Source: Geminicoccaceae bacterium
GTDB taxonomy: Bacteria; Pseudomonadota; Alphaproteobacteria; Geminicoccales; Geminicoccaceae
Assembly: GCA_025999455.1 (NCBI GenBank)
Contig: AP024683.1
Span: forward strand, 2,916,451-2,980,450
Reading direction: 5' to 3'
Length of the DNA: 64,000 nucleotides
The first letter of the stretch is position 1. Each line of letters opens with the position of its first letter. Shown in pieces: positions 55,197-64,000 of this stretch. The position numbers and the translations under genes were made by a program. The notes under the pieces are model-generated. The model searched no databases. It was given only the letters and a program-made list of their open reading frames with translations, and was not told the DNA's origin.

Positions 55197-56371
55197 CGGT
55201 CGATCTCCCCGAAGACGATGTCGAGCGAGCCGATGATCGCCACGACGTCGGCGAGCTGATGGCCCTTGCTCATGAAGTCGAGGGCCTGGAGGTGGACGTA
55301 ACCCGGCGAGCGGATCTTACAGCGATAGGGTTTGTTCGTGCCGTCCGAGACCAGATAGACGCCGAACTCGCCCTTGCCGCTCTCGACCGCGGCGTAGACC
55401 TCGCCGGCCGGCACCCGCACGCCCTCGGTGTAGAGTTTGAAGTGGTGGATCAAGGCCTCCATCGAGCTCTTCATGAGCGCCCGGGGCGGCGGGGCGATCT
55501 TGTAGTCCTGCACGCGGACCGGGCCTTTGGGCATCTGCTCGAGGCACTGCCGCATGATCTTCAAGGATTCGCGGATCTCGGCCATCCGCACGAGATAGCG
55601 GTCGTAGCAGTCGCCGTTCTTGCCGACCGGGACCAGGAAATCCATCCGGTCGTAGACCTCGTAAGGTTGCGCCTTCCTGAGGTCCCAAGGAATGCCCGAG
55701 GCGCGCAGCATCGGCCCACTGAAGCCCCAGTCGAGCGCGTCCTGCGCCTTGACGATCCCGATGTCGACCGTCCGCTGCTTGAAGATCCGGTTCTCGGTCA
55801 AGAGTTCGTCCATGTCGTCGAGCTTGGGGACGAACTGGTCGATCCAGGCCGCGATCCGGTCCTCGAGCCCGTCCGGGAGGTCGCGCGCCACCCCGCCGAA
55901 GCGGTAATAGTTGGCGTGCATCCGTGCCCCCGAGACGGCCTCGTAGAAGCCCATGAGCTTCTCGCGCTCCTCGAACATCCAGAGGAGCGGGGTCATGGCG
56001 CCGACGTCGAGCGCCATCGTCGTGACGTTCAAGAGATGGTTGAGGATCCGGGTGATCTCGTCGAACAGCACGCGGATGTACTGGGCGCGGATCGGCACCT
56101 CGCAGCCCAACAGCCGCTCGACGGCGAGCACGTAGGCGTGCTCCTGGCAGAGCATCGAGCAATAATCGAGCCGGTCGAAATAGGGGATGTTCTGGAGGTA
56201 AGGCCGGTACTCGATGAGCTTCTCGGTGCCGCGGTGCAAGAGGCCGATGTGCGGGTCGGCGCGCTCGACCACCTCGCCGTCCATCTCGAGGACGAGGCGC
56301 AGGACGCCGTGGGCCGCCGGGTGCTGCGGCCCGAAGTTGATCGCGAAGGTCTCGAGCCTGGTCTCGGCCAT
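55193..56371 (-). CDS. nuoD: NADH-quinone oxidoreductase subunit D
   Basis: 49-kDa-type subunit of complex I (392 aa), related to the large subunit of NiFe hydrogenases, which forms the quinone site with Nuo[23 protein letters not shown] at the start carries the quinone-pocket histidine; [16 protein letters not shown] and [10 protein letters not shown] are further hallmarks. It is separated from nuoC by 97 bp, the only sizeable gap in the operon. Confidence 0.96.
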   Translation of the reverse strand: MAETRLETFAINFGPQHPAAHGVLRLVLEMDGEVVERADPHIGLLHRGTEKLIEYRPYLQNIPYFDRLDYCSMLCQEHAYVLAVERLLGCEVPIRAQYIRVLFDEITRILNHLLNVTTMALDVGAMTPLLWMFEEREKLMGFYEAVSGARMHANYYRFGGVARDLPDGLEDRIAAWIDQFVPKLDDMDELLTENRIFKQRTVDIGIVKAQDALDWGFSGPMLRASGIPWDLRKAQPYEVYDRMDFLVPVGKNGDCYDRYLVRMAEIRESLKIMRQCLEQMPKGPVRVQDYKIAPPPRALMKSSMEALIHHFKLYTEGVRVPAGEVYAAVESGKGEFGVYLVSDGTNKPYRCKIRSPGYVHLQALDFMSKGHQLADVVAIIGSLDIVFGEIDR

Positions 56372-56468
56372 GGCCGATCTCGTCCTCCTCGCGGGCGCCG
56401 CAGCGGCGTTTGAGCCGGCCGCGCCCGCGCTTCAAGGCGGCCGGAGCGCGACGGCGCGCCGCAGTTCC

Positions 56469-57095
56469 TCAGCGCGCCGCCTTCTCGTCGCCGGGCAGCA
56501 AGCCGCCCCCGCCCTCCCAGGGGCTCAGGAAGTCGAAGGTGCGGAAGTCCTGGCGGAGCTTGACCGGCTCGTAGACCACCCGCTTCTGCTCGTCGTCGTA
56601 GCGCAGCTCGACGTGGCCCGTTAGCGGGAAGTCCTTGCGCAACGGATGGCCCTCGAAGCCGTAGTCGGTCAAGATCCGGCGGAGGTCGGGATGGTCGGCG
56701 AAGTAGATGCCGTACATGTCCCACGCCTCGCGCTCGAACCAGCCGGCCGTCGAGAACAGCTCGACGACCGAGGGCACGGGCGTGGTCTCGTCGGTTTCGA
56801 CCTTCACGCGGATGCGTTGATTGTGTTTGAGCGAGAGGAGGTGGTAGACGACCTCGAAGCGGCGCTCGCGCTCGGGATAGTCGACCCCGCAGAGATCGAC
56901 GAGCTCCTTGAAGAGCATGTTCGGGTCGTCGCGCAGATAGCCGAGCACCCGGCGGATCGAGGTCGCGGGCACGGTGATCGTGAGCTCACCGTGGGCGATC
57001 TTGGCGGCGAGCAGGTGATCGCCGAGCACCGGCTCGATCAGCGCCAACAGATCCTGCAGCGCCGCCTCGCGCTCGGCCAGGGTCTCGACCGGCAT
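56469..57095 (-). CDS. nuoC: NADH-quinone oxidoreductase subunit C
   Basis: 30-kDa-type structural subunit of the complex I peripheral arm (208 aa). The signature ERKAWDMYG..F.gHPDLRRIL appears as [22 protein letters not shown] (about 131-152), followed by [15 protein letters not shown]. It is a separate gene here, not fused to nuoD. Confidence 0.95.
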   Translation of the reverse strand: MPVETLAEREAALQDLLALIEPVLGDHLLAAKIAHGELTITVPATSIRRVLGYLRDDPNMLFKELVDLCGVDYPERERRFEVVYHLLSLKHNQRIRVKVETDETTPVPSVVELFSTAGWFEREAWDMYGIYFADHPDLRRILTDYGFEGHPLRKDFPLTGHVELRYDDEQKRVVYEPVKLRQDFRTFDFLSPWEGGGGLLPGDEKAAR

Positions 57096-57108
57096 CGCCT
57101 CCTCCGCC

Positions 57109-57639
57109 TCAGCGCAGGATCGTGGCCGTGCGGCGGATCTTCCGCTGCAGGAGCAGGATCCCGTAGACGAGCGCTTCCGCCGTCGGCGGGCAGCCCGGAA
57201 CGTAGACGTCGACCGGCACGATCCGGTCGCAGCCGCGGACCACCGAATAGCTGTAATGGTAATAGCCGCCGCCGTTCGCGCAGGATCCCATCGAGATCAC
57301 GTAGCGTGGCTCGGCCATTTGATCGTAGACCTTGCGCAAGGCCGGCGCCATCTTGTTGCAGAGCGTGCCGGCCACGATCATGACGTCGGATTGGCGGGGG
57401 CTCGGCCGGAAGACGCAGCCGAAGCGGTCGAGATCGTAACGCGAGGCCGCGGCGTGCATCATCTCGACCGCGCAGCAGGCGAGGCCGAAGGTCATGGGCC
57501 ACAAGGAGCCCGACCGCGCCCAACCCACGAGCTCGTCGAGCTTGGTGACGAGGAAGCCCTTGTCGCGGACCTCGCTCTCCACCCCGGCGAAGAACGGGTC
57601 GATCCCCGGCCGGGCGGCGATGGCAGCATCGGTGCTCAT
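57109..57639 (-). CDS. nuoB: NADH-quinone oxidoreductase subunit B
   Basis: Subunit holding the terminal [4Fe-4S] cluster N2 that reduces quinone (176 aa). Ligands C55, C56, C120 and C150 are present ([25 protein letters not shown]). I prefer the ATG at 57639, with GGGAG upstream, over an ATG 33 bp earlier that would overlap nuoA and add a non-conserved [11 protein letters not shown]. Confidence 0.95.
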   Translation of the reverse strand: MSTDAAIAARPGIDPFFAGVESEVRDKGFLVTKLDELVGWARSGSLWPMTFGLACCAVEMMHAAASRYDLDRFGCVFRPSPRQSDVMIVAGTLCNKMAPALRKVYDQMAEPRYVISMGSCANGGGYYHYSYSVVRGCDRIVPVDVYVPGCPPTAEALVYGILLLQRKIRRTATILR

Positions 57640-57641
57640 GC

Positions 57642-58007
57642 TCACTCCCACTCGAGGGCACCCTTCTGCCATTCGTAGATGAAACCGACGGTCAAAACGG
57701 CAAGGAAGACGACCATCGACCAGAAGCCGAACAGGCCGATGTCACCCAGTGCCACCGCCCAGGGGAACAGGAAGGCGACCTCGAGATCGAAGATGATGAA
57801 GAGGATGGCGACGAGATAGAAGCGCACGTCGAAGCGCTGGCGGGCGTCGCCGAACGGCTCGAAGCCGCACTCGTAGGCCGACAGCTTCTCGGCGTCCGGG
57901 CGCTGCGGGGCGACCAGGAACGAGGCCAGCACGATGACGAGGGCCAAGCCCACGGCGATCCCGAGGAAGACCAGGATCGGCAGATATTCGAGGAGGTAGC
58001 CGTCCAT
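57642..58007 (-). CDS. nuoA: NADH-quinone oxidoreductase subunit A
   Basis: Three-helix membrane subunit (121 aa), first gene of the complex I operon. [20 protein letters not shown] carries the conserved cysteine-containing TM1-2 loop at the quinone site, and [13 protein letters not shown] the conserved glutamate. It begins about 38 bp after a likely promoter. Confidence 0.96.
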   Translation of the reverse strand: MDGYLLEYLPILVFLGIAVGLALVIVLASFLVAPQRPDAEKLSAYECGFEPFGDARQRFDVRFYLVAILFIIFDLEVAFLFPWAVALGDIGLFGFWSMVVFLAVLTVGFIYEWQKGALEWE

Positions 58008-58044
58008 CCGCCCTCACTTGGTTCCGCCCGAGCCGGCGGCGCGG

Positions 58045-58073
58045 ACCTTAGGCTCGTACCCCGCGAAAGCCAA
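58045..58073 (-). promoter_or_regulatory. candidate sigma70-type promoter of the nuo operon
   Basis: On the reverse strand, TTGGCT and TAAGGT are separated by exactly 17 bp, about 38 bp before the nuoA start. Both hexamers match four or so of six consensus bases. It is well placed as the main promoter of the 18-kb reverse-strand operon. No experimental support. Confidence 0.45.
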
Positions 58074-58165
58074 GCCGCGATCGCCGCGACCGAGCGCGGC
58101 ATCGGCCACGCGTCGAAGGCTCGGCCATGCGTCGAGGGCGACGATAGGGCGATCGGGAGGCGCGG

Positions 58166-58242
58166 TGGCGAGGACGACGGGACTTGAACCCGCGACCTCC
58201 GGCGTGACAGGCCGGCGCTCTGACCAGCTGAGCTACGTCCCC
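58166..58242 (-). tRNA. tRNA-Asp (GTC)
   Basis: Cloverleaf visible on the reverse strand. The acceptor GGGGACG pairs with CGTCCTC with one G-U, the anticodon arm CCGGC-CTGTCAC-GCCGG gives anticodon GTC, the T loop is GGTTCAAGTCC, the discriminator is G and CCA is encoded. Total 77 bases including CCA. It is read in the same direction as nuoA, about 90 bp upstream of the nuo promoter. Confidence 0.96.
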
Positions 58243-58331
58243 GCGCGGTCGGGCGGCATGTAGGGGGACGCCCGGCCGCTGTCAACCGATCGCTCTTCCC
58301 TCGATCTCGACGATCGGGCTATCGCGCCCTC

Positions 58332-59582
58332 GTGTTCCGCCGGTTGCCCGACTTGATGCTGCTCGGGGCGAGCCTCCTCGTGGGTCTGGCGCTCGCCGAA
58401 GGCTCCCTTCGTCTTCTCGGATTGTCCTGGCCGGTGTTCTACCGACCGGATCCGATCCTGGGAGAAGTTCCGATCCCGGGCGCGGAGGGCTGGGATCGGT
58501 CCGAAAATGCGGTGTTCGTCCGGTTCAACGAGCACGGCATGCGCGATCGGCCGCGGAGCCTCCCGAAGCCGCCCGGCACACTGCGCATCGCCCTTCTCGG
58601 GGACTCGTACGTAGAAGCCAAGCAAGTCGATCTCGAAGAAACCGTCGGAGCCGTGCTCGAACGTGAGCTCGACCTTTGCCCGTCGCTCGAGGGGCGCGAG
58701 GTCGAGGTATTGAATTTTGGCGTCTCCGGCTACGGAACCACACAAGCTCTCTTGATGTTTCGAGAACGGGCGAGAAAGTTTGCTCCCGATATCGTGATCC
58801 TCGGCTTTTTCGTAGGCAACGACATCCGAAACAACAGCCTCGCGTTGCAAGGGGCGTCCAAGCCCCATTTCGTGGAGCGCGACGGCGACCTCGTGCTCGA
58901 CACGAGCTTCGCCGAGGGTATCGGCACGCTCTTGCGCAACAGCGCGCTGGGCCGCTCGTGGTACGAGATGACGCCCTATTCGCGGACCGCGCAACTGGTG
59001 GCCGCAACCCTGCGTGCGCGTCGCGAGCGCGAGCGCGAAGAACGGCGTCGAGAGGAAGAACGGACCGCCGCGACCGCGGCCGGCACACCCGGCTTCGAGC
59101 CCGGTCTCGACCATGCGATCTTCTTCGAGCCGGCTGCCGAACCCTGGGAAAGCGCCTGGCGTCTCTCCGAAAAGATCTTGGCGCGGCTCCGGGACGAGGT
59201 CGAGGATACGGGAGCGCACTTTCTCCTCGCCACGATCGGCACCGGCATCCAGGTCCACCCCGACCCAGCGGTACGCTCGGCCTTCGCCCGAACCCTGGGC
59301 GTCCCAGACCTCGAGGCACCGGAGCGACGACTCTCGCTGATCGCGCGCCGACAGGCGATCGACCACCTGCCGCTCGTTCCGCCGCTCAGGCGGTACGCCG
59401 AGGTGACCGGTTCGTGCGTGCACGGTTTCGTCGGCGCCGTCCCGTGCGGCGGCCACTGGAACAGCCTCGGCCACCGGGTGGCCGCTTCGGCACTCGCCGA
59501 GCGGATCTGCACACTTTCCGCCTCGCGAGCGATCGCCGATCCGGGGCCCGGCTCGCTTGCCCGGCGGCCCGCCGCTCGCTAG
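58332..59582 (+). CDS. SGNH/GDSL-family hydrolase, probably membrane-anchored
   Basis: Serine hydrolase of the SGNH superfamily (416 aa). Block I is LLGDSYVEA with the nucleophile near residue 91, block II FGVSGYGT, block III GNDI near 161, and block V HWNSLGH near 374. The first about 25 residues are a hydrophobic signal-anchor. A charged arginine/glutamate-rich coiled-coil-like insertion (RARREREREERRREEER) lies near 228-245. Relatives act as esterases or carbohydrate O-acetyl transferases/esterases; the substrate is unknown. It starts at a GTG and lies alone between two tRNA genes. Confidence 0.85.
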   Translation: MFRRLPDLMLLGASLLVGLALAEGSLRLLGLSWPVFYRPDPILGEVPIPGAEGWDRSENAVFVRFNEHGMRDRPRSLPKPPGTLRIALLGDSYVEAKQVDLEETVGAVLERELDLCPSLEGREVEVLNFGVSGYGTTQALLMFRERARKFAPDIVILGFFVGNDIRNNSLALQGASKPHFVERDGDLVLDTSFAEGIGTLLRNSALGRSWYEMTPYSRTAQLVAATLRARREREREERRREEERTAATAAGTPGFEPGLDHAIFFEPAAEPWESAWRLSEKILARLRDEVEDTGAHFLLATIGTGIQVHPDPAVRSAFARTLGVPDLEAPERRLSLIARRQAIDHLPLVPPLRRYAEVTGSCVHGFVGAVPCGGHWNSLGHRVAASALAERICTLSASRAIADPGPGSLARRPAAR

Positions 59583-59593
59583 AGCCGAAGCGG

Positions 59594-59668
59594 ACGGGCG
59601 TAGCTCAGGGGTAGAGCGCGACGCTTACACCGTCGTGGTCGGGGGTTCGAATCCCTCCGCCCGTACCA
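59594..59668 (+). tRNA. tRNA-Val (TAC)
   Basis: Cloverleaf visible on the forward strand. The acceptor ACGGGCG pairs fully with CGCCCGT, the D arm is GCTC..GAGC, the anticodon arm CGACG-CTTACAC-CGTCG gives anticodon TAC, the T loop is GGTTCGAATCC, the discriminator is A and CCA is encoded. Total 75 bases. Reverse-strand open frames crossing it produce the well-known spurious RRDSNPRP / GGIRTPD peptides. Confidence 0.96.
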
Positions 59669-60114
59669 GCGAGTGCCGCGGCCTCCTGCCCCAGCCGGCG
59701 GCGCAGCGGGGCGAGCGGCCCGTCGAGTCGCACGGGCTCTCCGTCGAGAAGCCGCACCAGGATCGACCGCGCGAGCGAAGGATCGAGCGTCTCGGCGAGG
59801 ACCGGGTCGAGCGCGAGCCCGCGCCCGTCGAGCCGTCGCAGCCGGCCGATCGGCTCGGCCGGCAAGCCCCAGCCGGCGAGTGCCGCCTCGGCGAGCCCGG
59901 GCAGCCTCGGCCGGGTGCGGAAGAGTGCCACGAGCCGGCCGGCGGTCCCCGGCTCGCGCTCCCAGAGCGCCCCCCAGATCCCGGGCGTGCGGAGCTCCTC
60001 GACCATGGTCGAAAAGGCCCCCACCGCGACCGAGTTGGGCCGCAGCTCGAGCGCGCCCTCGCCTTCGATCCCCGCCGGCAGCATCGGTGCCGGCACGATC
60101 CACGCCACACTCAT
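59605..60114 (-). CDS. hypothetical protein whose 3' end overlaps tRNA-Val
   Basis: Possible 169-residue protein, not recognised. The first about 148 residues have normal composition (MSVAWIVPAPMLPAGIEGEG, FSTMVEELRTPGIWGALWE, PSLARSILVRLLDGEPVRLD) and high third-position GC. The last about 20 residues (GGGIRTPDHDGVSVALYP) are simply the antisense of tRNA-Val, so the real 3' end is odd: the stop may have been lost to the tRNA. A plausible promoter lies upstream at 60193. A competing frame gives a worse protein. Confidence 0.5.
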   Translation of the reverse strand: MSVAWIVPAPMLPAGIEGEGALELRPNSVAVGAFSTMVEELRTPGIWGALWEREPGTAGRLVALFRTRPRLPGLAEAALAGWGLPAEPIGRLRRLDGRGLALDPVLAETLDPSLARSILVRLLDGEPVRLDGPLAPLRRRLGQEAAALAGTGGGIRTPDHDGVSVALYP

Positions 60115-60192
60115 CGACCGACTCCCGTCCCGAGCACGTCTCCTCGGGCCGCCTCCTGCCGCGGTTCGTCGAGAAACCCGCGACAGATCTTC

Positions 60193-60222
60193 TATCTAGA
60201 GTTGACAATCCCGCCTGGGCAA
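60193..60222 (-). promoter_or_regulatory. candidate promoter for the hypothetical gene at 60114
   Basis: On the reverse strand TTGCCC and TAGATA are separated by 18 bp, in a local AT-richer patch (60180-60210), about 75 bp before the ATG at 60114. This is motif-level evidence that the reverse-strand gene is expressed. Confidence 0.3.
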
Positions 60223-60335
60223 CAGCGAAGGCCGTGCTGCGACCGCGAAGGCCGGGCCGGCTCGCCACGACCGAGCCGGAAGGCTAGCTTGCCGCTCGCT
60301 CCCTCCCCCTCCCCTCGCGGAGCTCGTCGCGACCC

Positions 60336-63300
60336 GTGCCGGCCCGCCGCCCGTCTCCCGCCCGCGTGACCCCGGTCCACACCGCCGTGCCCGGCCGGGT
60401 CCGCGTCAAGGTCGCCGGGCTCAAAGGCTGCGGCCGTACCGCCCGTGCGCTGGAAGAGGGTGCGCGCGGGCACGAGCGGATCCGCCACGTCCGAGCGAAC
60501 CCGGTCACGGGCTCGCTCCTCCTCGAGCACCATCCCGGTCTCGAGCTCGGCGCGCTCCTGCGCTGGCTCGAAGGCCTCCTGGATCGGCTGCCCGAGCTCC
60601 TCGCCGCGGCGAGCGACCCGGCTTCGCAGCCGCCGTCGGCGCGGCCGGTCGATCCACCGCCGCCGGGGCCCGCTTGGCACCTCCTCTCGGTCGGCGAATG
60701 CGCGGCCCTCCTCGGGACCGACCCCGAGCGCGGCCTCGGCGCGGACGAGGCCCGGACCCGGCTCGCTCGCGACGGGCCCAACGCCCTGCCGTCGCTGCGG
60801 CGCCGCTCCGAGCTCGCCATCCTCGCCGATCAGCTCGCGTCCTGGCCGGTCGGGCTCTTGGCCGTCTCGGCGGTGGTCTCGATCGCCACGGGTGGCCTCG
60901 CCGATGCGGTCGTCATCCTGGGCGTGGTCGCGGCCAATGCGACGATCGGCTGGTACACCGAGAGCCGCGCCGAACGGATCATCGCCGGCCTCGAGACGGC
61001 CGAGCCGGCCCCCGCCCTCGTGATCCGCGACGGCCGCCCGCAGCGGGTGCCGGCCGAGGAGGTCGTCCGTGGGGATCTCCTGCTGCTGGAGCCGGGGACC
61101 CGGGTCGCGGCCGACGGCCGGCTCGTCGCGGTCGACGGGCTCGCCGTCGACGAGAGTGCGCTCACCGGGGAGAGCTTGCCGGTCCGCAAGCGGGTCGACG
61201 CGCTCGCCGACCCGACCGTGCCGCTCGCCGACCGGGTGAACCTCGTCTTCCGCGGGAGCGTCGTCACGGGTGGCGCCGGCCGGGCGATCGTCGTCGCGAC
61301 CGGGCCCGCGAGCGAGGCGGGGCGGATCCAAGCGCTCCTCGGCAGCGTCGCCCCGCCACCCACGCCCTTGCAGGCGCGGCTCGAGACCCTCGGCCGCCAG
61401 CTCGTGCTCGCGAGCGCCGGCATCTGCGTCGGCATCTTCGCGGTCGGACTCCTGCGCGGCCTCGGTCTCGCGCCGATGGCGAGCACCGCGGTCTCGCTCG
61501 CCGTCGCGGCCCTGCCCGAAGGCCTGCCGGCGGTCGCCACGACCACGCTCGCGCTCGGAGTCGGCCGGATGCGCGAGAAGGGCGTGCTCGTGCGCAAGCT
61601 CGCGGCGATCGAGACGCTCGGTTCGGTCCAGGTGCTCTGCTTCGACAAGACCGGCACCTTGACCCAGAACCGCATGGCGGTGGCGGCGGTCGGACTCGGC
61701 AGCGGCCCGGCCTATCGGCGCGGCACGGCCGTCGAGGAACTGCTCGGTCCGCGCGAGAGGCTCGCACCCGGTGGGGCCGATCTCTTAGCCGTGATAGCAC
61801 TCTGCAGCGAGGTCGAGCTCGACGGCGACGGGCCGGACGCCACCCTCGAGGGCTCGCCGACCGAAACCGCGCTCGTCCGGCTCGCGCTCGAGGCGGGGTT
61901 CGACGTCGTGGGCCTGCGCGCCGCCCGGCCGCGGCTTCGGCTCGTCCCGCGCAGCGAGGAGCGGCCCTGGATGGCGAGCCTGCACCCCCTGCCGGCAGGT
62001 GGCACCCTCGTCGCGGTCAAAGGCAGCCCCGGGGCGGTGCTCGAGCGCTGCACCCGGGTCCGCGAGGGTGCCGCACTCCTCCCGGTCGATGCCGAGCGTC
62101 GCCGGCGGATCCTCGCCATGAACGAATCGATGGCGGCGGAGGGGCTGCGGGTGCTGGGCTTCGCGATCGCCGAGCGGGCCGGTGACGGTGTCGACGCGAT
62201 CGACGAGCTCGTTTGGCTCGGGCTCGTGGGCCTCGCCGATCCGCTCCGGCCCGGCATGAAAGAGCTGATCCGGACCTTCCACGCGGCCGGCATCCGCACG
62301 GTCATGATCACCGGCGATCAGAGTGCCACGGCCTGGGCGATCGCCCGGGAGCTCGAGCTCGCGGGCGACGGCGAGATCGAGATCCTCGACAGCACCCACC
62401 TCGACCGGCTGGAGCCGGCCATGCTCGAGGCCCTGGCAGCTCGGGTCCACGTCTTCGCCCGGGTCAACCCCTCGCACAAGCTCGCGATCGTCCGCGCCCT
62501 GCAGCGCAAGGGCCTGGTCGTCGCGATGACCGGGGACGGGGTCAACGACGGTCCGGCGCTGAAGGCCGCCGACGTCGGCGTGGCGATGGGCAAGGGCGGC
62601 ACCGAGGTCGCCCGCGAGATCGCCGACATCGTGCTCGCCGACGACGAGCTTTCGACCATGGCGACGGCGATCGCCGAGGGCCGCACCACCTACGCGAACA
62701 TCAAGAAGACGGTGCACTATCTCTTGTCGACCAACCTCTCCGAGATCGCCGGGACGGCGGCCGGGGTGGCGCTCGGTGTCGCCGGGATCGTGAGCCCGAT
62801 CCAGCTCTTGTGGCTCAACCTCGTCTCCGACGTGCTGCCGGCGCTCGCCCTCGCCCTCGAGCCCGCCGAGCCCGACGTCCTGAAACGGCCGCCGCGCGAT
62901 CCGCGCCGGCCCTTCACCACGGGGCGCGAGCTCGCGAGCTGGGCCCGCGAAGGGGCGGTCATCGGCGCCGGTGCGCTCGCCGCCTGGGCCGGCGCGCGGG
63001 CGATCCACGGCCCGGCCTCGGCCGTGCCCGGGACCGTCGCGTTCCACACGCTCACGACGGCCCAGCTCCTCCACGCGCTCGCCTGCCGCAGCGAGCGCCG
63101 CAGCCTCTGGCCCGGCGCCCCGCGGCTCGCCCGCAACCCCTGGCTCGAGCTGGCCCTGCCGGCGAGCGGGGCGCTGCAGCTCGCGACGCTGCTCCTGCCG
63201 CCCTTGCGCCGACTTCTGCGGCTCGGCCCCGTGGGCCCGCTCGAGCTCGGCCTCGTGGCCGGCGGCAGCATCCTGCCACTCCTCCTCAACGACGCCCTCG

Positions 63301-63341
63301 AGCCGTCCGCCGCCGATCCCGGGGAAGGTGCGTCGCCATGA
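60336..63341 (+). CDS. cation-translocating P-type ATPase (P2-like core) with HMA-like N-terminus
   Basis: Membrane cation pump (1001 aa from the GTG at 60336; a GTG at 60366 is an alternative). An N-terminal HMA-like ferredoxin fold (about 13-85, PGRVRVKVAGLKGC) lacks the CxxC metal site. The core is intact: LTGES (about 275-279), CFDKTGTLTQN with the phosphorylated aspartate near 435, and MTGDGVNDGPALKAADVG near 730. Membrane helix 4 has PEGLPA, as in P2 (Ca2+/Na+-type) pumps, not the CPC of heavy-metal pumps. The transported ion cannot be told. Its stop overlaps the start of the methionine adenosyltransferase gene (ATGA). Confidence 0.9.
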   Translation: MPARRPSPARVTPVHTAVPGRVRVKVAGLKGCGRTARALEEGARGHERIRHVRANPVTGSLLLEHHPGLELGALLRWLEGLLDRLPELLAAASDPASQPPSARPVDPPPPGPAWHLLSVGECAALLGTDPERGLGADEARTRLARDGPNALPSLRRRSELAILADQLASWPVGLLAVSAVVSIATGGLADAVVILGVVAANATIGWYTESRAERIIAGLETAEPAPALVIRDGRPQRVPAEEVVRGDLLLLEPGTRVAADGRLVAVDGLAVDESALTGESLPVRKRVDALADPTVPLADRVNLVFRGSVVTGGAGRAIVVATGPASEAGRIQALLGSVAPPPTPLQARLETLGRQLVLASAGICVGIFAVGLLRGLGLAPMASTAVSLAVAALPEGLPAVATTTLALGVGRMREKGVLVRKLAAIETLGSVQVLCFDKTGTLTQNRMAVAAVGLGSGPAYRRGTAVEELLGPRERLAPGGADLLAVIALCSEVELDGDGPDATLEGSPTETALVRLALEAGFDVVGLRAARPRLRLVPRSEERPWMASLHPLPAGGTLVAVKGSPGAVLERCTRVREGAALLPVDAERRRRILAMNESMAAEGLRVLGFAIAERAGDGVDAIDELVWLGLVGLADPLRPGMKELIRTFHAAGIRTVMITGDQSATAWAIARELELAGDGEIEILDSTHLDRLEPAMLEALAARVHVFARVNPSHKLAIVRALQRKGLVVAMTGDGVNDGPALKAADVGVAMGKGGTEVAREIADIVLADDELSTMATAIAEGRTTYANIKKTVHYLLSTNLSEIAGTAAGVALGVAGIVSPIQLLWLNLVSDVLPALALALEPAEPDVLKRPPRDPRRPFTTGRELASWAREGAVIGAGALAAWAGARAIHGPASAVPGTVAFHTLTTAQLLHALACRSERRSLWPGAPRLARNPWLELALPASGALQLATLLLPPLRRLLRLGPVGPLELGLVAGGSILPLLLNDALEPSAADPGEGASP

Positions 63342-64000
63342 TGCGAGACTTCGTCTTCACCTCGGAATCCGTCACCGCCGGTCACCCGGACAAGCTCTGC
63401 GACCGGATCAGCGATGCGATCGTCGACCGGTTCGTGGCCCTCGACCCTTTCGCCCGGGTGGAGGCCGAATGCGCGGTCGCCACAGGCACGCTCTTCCTCG
63501 CCTGCCGCTTCGCGTCGCCCGTCCGGCTCGAGCTGCCCTCGATCGCGCGCGAGACGATCGCCCGGGTGGGCTACGTGGGCGGGGCCTTCGATGCCGCGAC
63601 CTGTTCGATCCTGACGAGCCTCGCCGAAACCACGACGGCAGCACGGCTCGAGGTGGACGAGGCCGACCTCGACGATGCCGGGCTCGAGGCCGTCGTGGCG
63701 ACCCATCAGGTGACGGCGTTCGGCTTCGCCTGCCGGCAGACGGCCGAGCTCGTACCCTTGCCGATCGCCCTCGCCCACCGCCTGGCGCGCGGGCTCGAGC
63801 GGGCGCGCGCGGAGCTCCCCTGGCTCATGCCCGACGGCAAGGTCCAGGTCGCGGTCGAATATCGCGACCGCCGGCCGGCCCGGATCCACGCTCTCGCGAT
63901 CGTCGCGGCCCTCGACCCCGATCGACGGCCGACGCCGGCGGCGCTCGAAGAGGCCTTGCGCGCCCGGGTGGTCGAGCCGAGCTTCGCCGATGCCGAGCTC
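63338..64000 (+). CDS. metK: divergent methionine adenosyltransferase (3' partial)
   Basis: S-adenosylmethionine synthetase family protein; the frame is open to the window end (221 codons seen). FTSESVTAGHPDKLCDRISD at the N-terminus holds the ATP-binding HPDK motif of MetK. Where canonical enzymes have GAGDQGLMFGYA, this protein has ATHQVTAFGFA, so the glycine loop and the conserved aspartate are lost. PLPIALAHRLARGL then matches the family again. It overlaps the P-type ATPase stop by four bases. It is probably a specialised paralogue rather than the housekeeping enzyme; its activity is uncertain. Confidence 0.8.
   Translation, partial: MMRDFVFTSESVTAGHPDKLCDRISDAIVDRFVALDPFARVEAECAVATGTLFLACRFASPVRLELPSIARETIARVGYVGGAFDAATCSILTSLAETTTAARLEVDEADLDDAGLEAVVATHQVTAFGFACRQTAELVPLPIALAHRLARGLERARAELPWLMPDGKVQVAVEYRDRRPARIHALAIVAALDPDRRPTPAALEEALRARVVEPSFADAEL

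Noticed and set aside
58018-58263. Forward open frame giving TGLEPATSGVTG near tRNA-Asp
   Set aside because: Classic antisense-of-tRNA translation, not a protein gene.
59579-60268. 229-codon reverse frame ending in RRDSNPRPRRCKRR
   Set aside because: Antisense of tRNA-Val, with arginine-rich filler upstream; the frame at 59605-60114 has better composition.
1-64000. CRISPR arrays, insertion sequences, integrases or phage genes
   Set aside because: None seen on either strand; the direct repeats found are explained by duplicated gene starts.

Overview
The window is high-GC (about 70%) chromosomal DNA, most likely from an alphaproteobacterium. The support is gene order: a complete nuoABCDEFGHIJKLMN operon followed by birA, coaX, RNase J, methylmalonyl-CoA epimerase and a DUF1467 protein, and the block mltB-like/rlpA/D,D-carboxypeptidase/tmk/holB/metG/tatD/PhnP-like hydrolase. 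Both are arrangements typical of that class. The genus cannot be told. No rRNA, CRISPR array, integrase or insertion sequence was seen; there are two tRNA genes.

Layout. 1-7.3 kb: the end of one sugar importer gene (+), then a complete reverse-strand carbohydrate ABC importer with two Gfo/Idh/MocA dehydrogenases. 7.3-10.5 kb: a PEBP-fold protein, a DUF2235 hydrolase fused to a PilZ domain, a gamma-glutamylcyclotransferase-like protein and a BrnT/BrnA toxin-antitoxin pair with a disturbed reading frame. 10.6-13.7 kb: an NMT1/THI5-like binding protein and two SsuC-like permeases with no ATPase beside them.

13.8-28.4 kb is accessory DNA. A tightly overlapping three-gene operon encodes an SNF2 helicase (DrmD-like, carrying a frameshift), an Eco57I-type adenine methyltransferase (DrmMI-like) and a 1685-residue DEAD/DUF1998 helicase with a Vsr-like C-terminal domain. 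This is a compact DISARM-like or Druantia-like antiphage module. It is bracketed by a 145-bp direct repeat copied from the 5' end of the neighbouring permease gene. Next come a lower-GC orphan gene, a decayed duplicate of the 5' part of cysK, an Xre/RES toxin-antitoxin pair, and the intact cysK. Both cargo modules thus lie between an intact housekeeping gene start and a damaged copy of that start.

28.4-39.4 kb: cysK-sseA (sulfur metabolism), then a reverse-strand run of cell-wall, replication and translation genes. 39.8-58.0 kb: the complex I operon with its trailing genes, read leftward from a promoter near 58.06 kb. 58.1-64 kb: tRNA-Asp, an SGNH hydrolase, tRNA-Val, a hypothetical gene, and a P-type ATPase translationally coupled to a divergent methionine adenosyltransferase that runs off the window.
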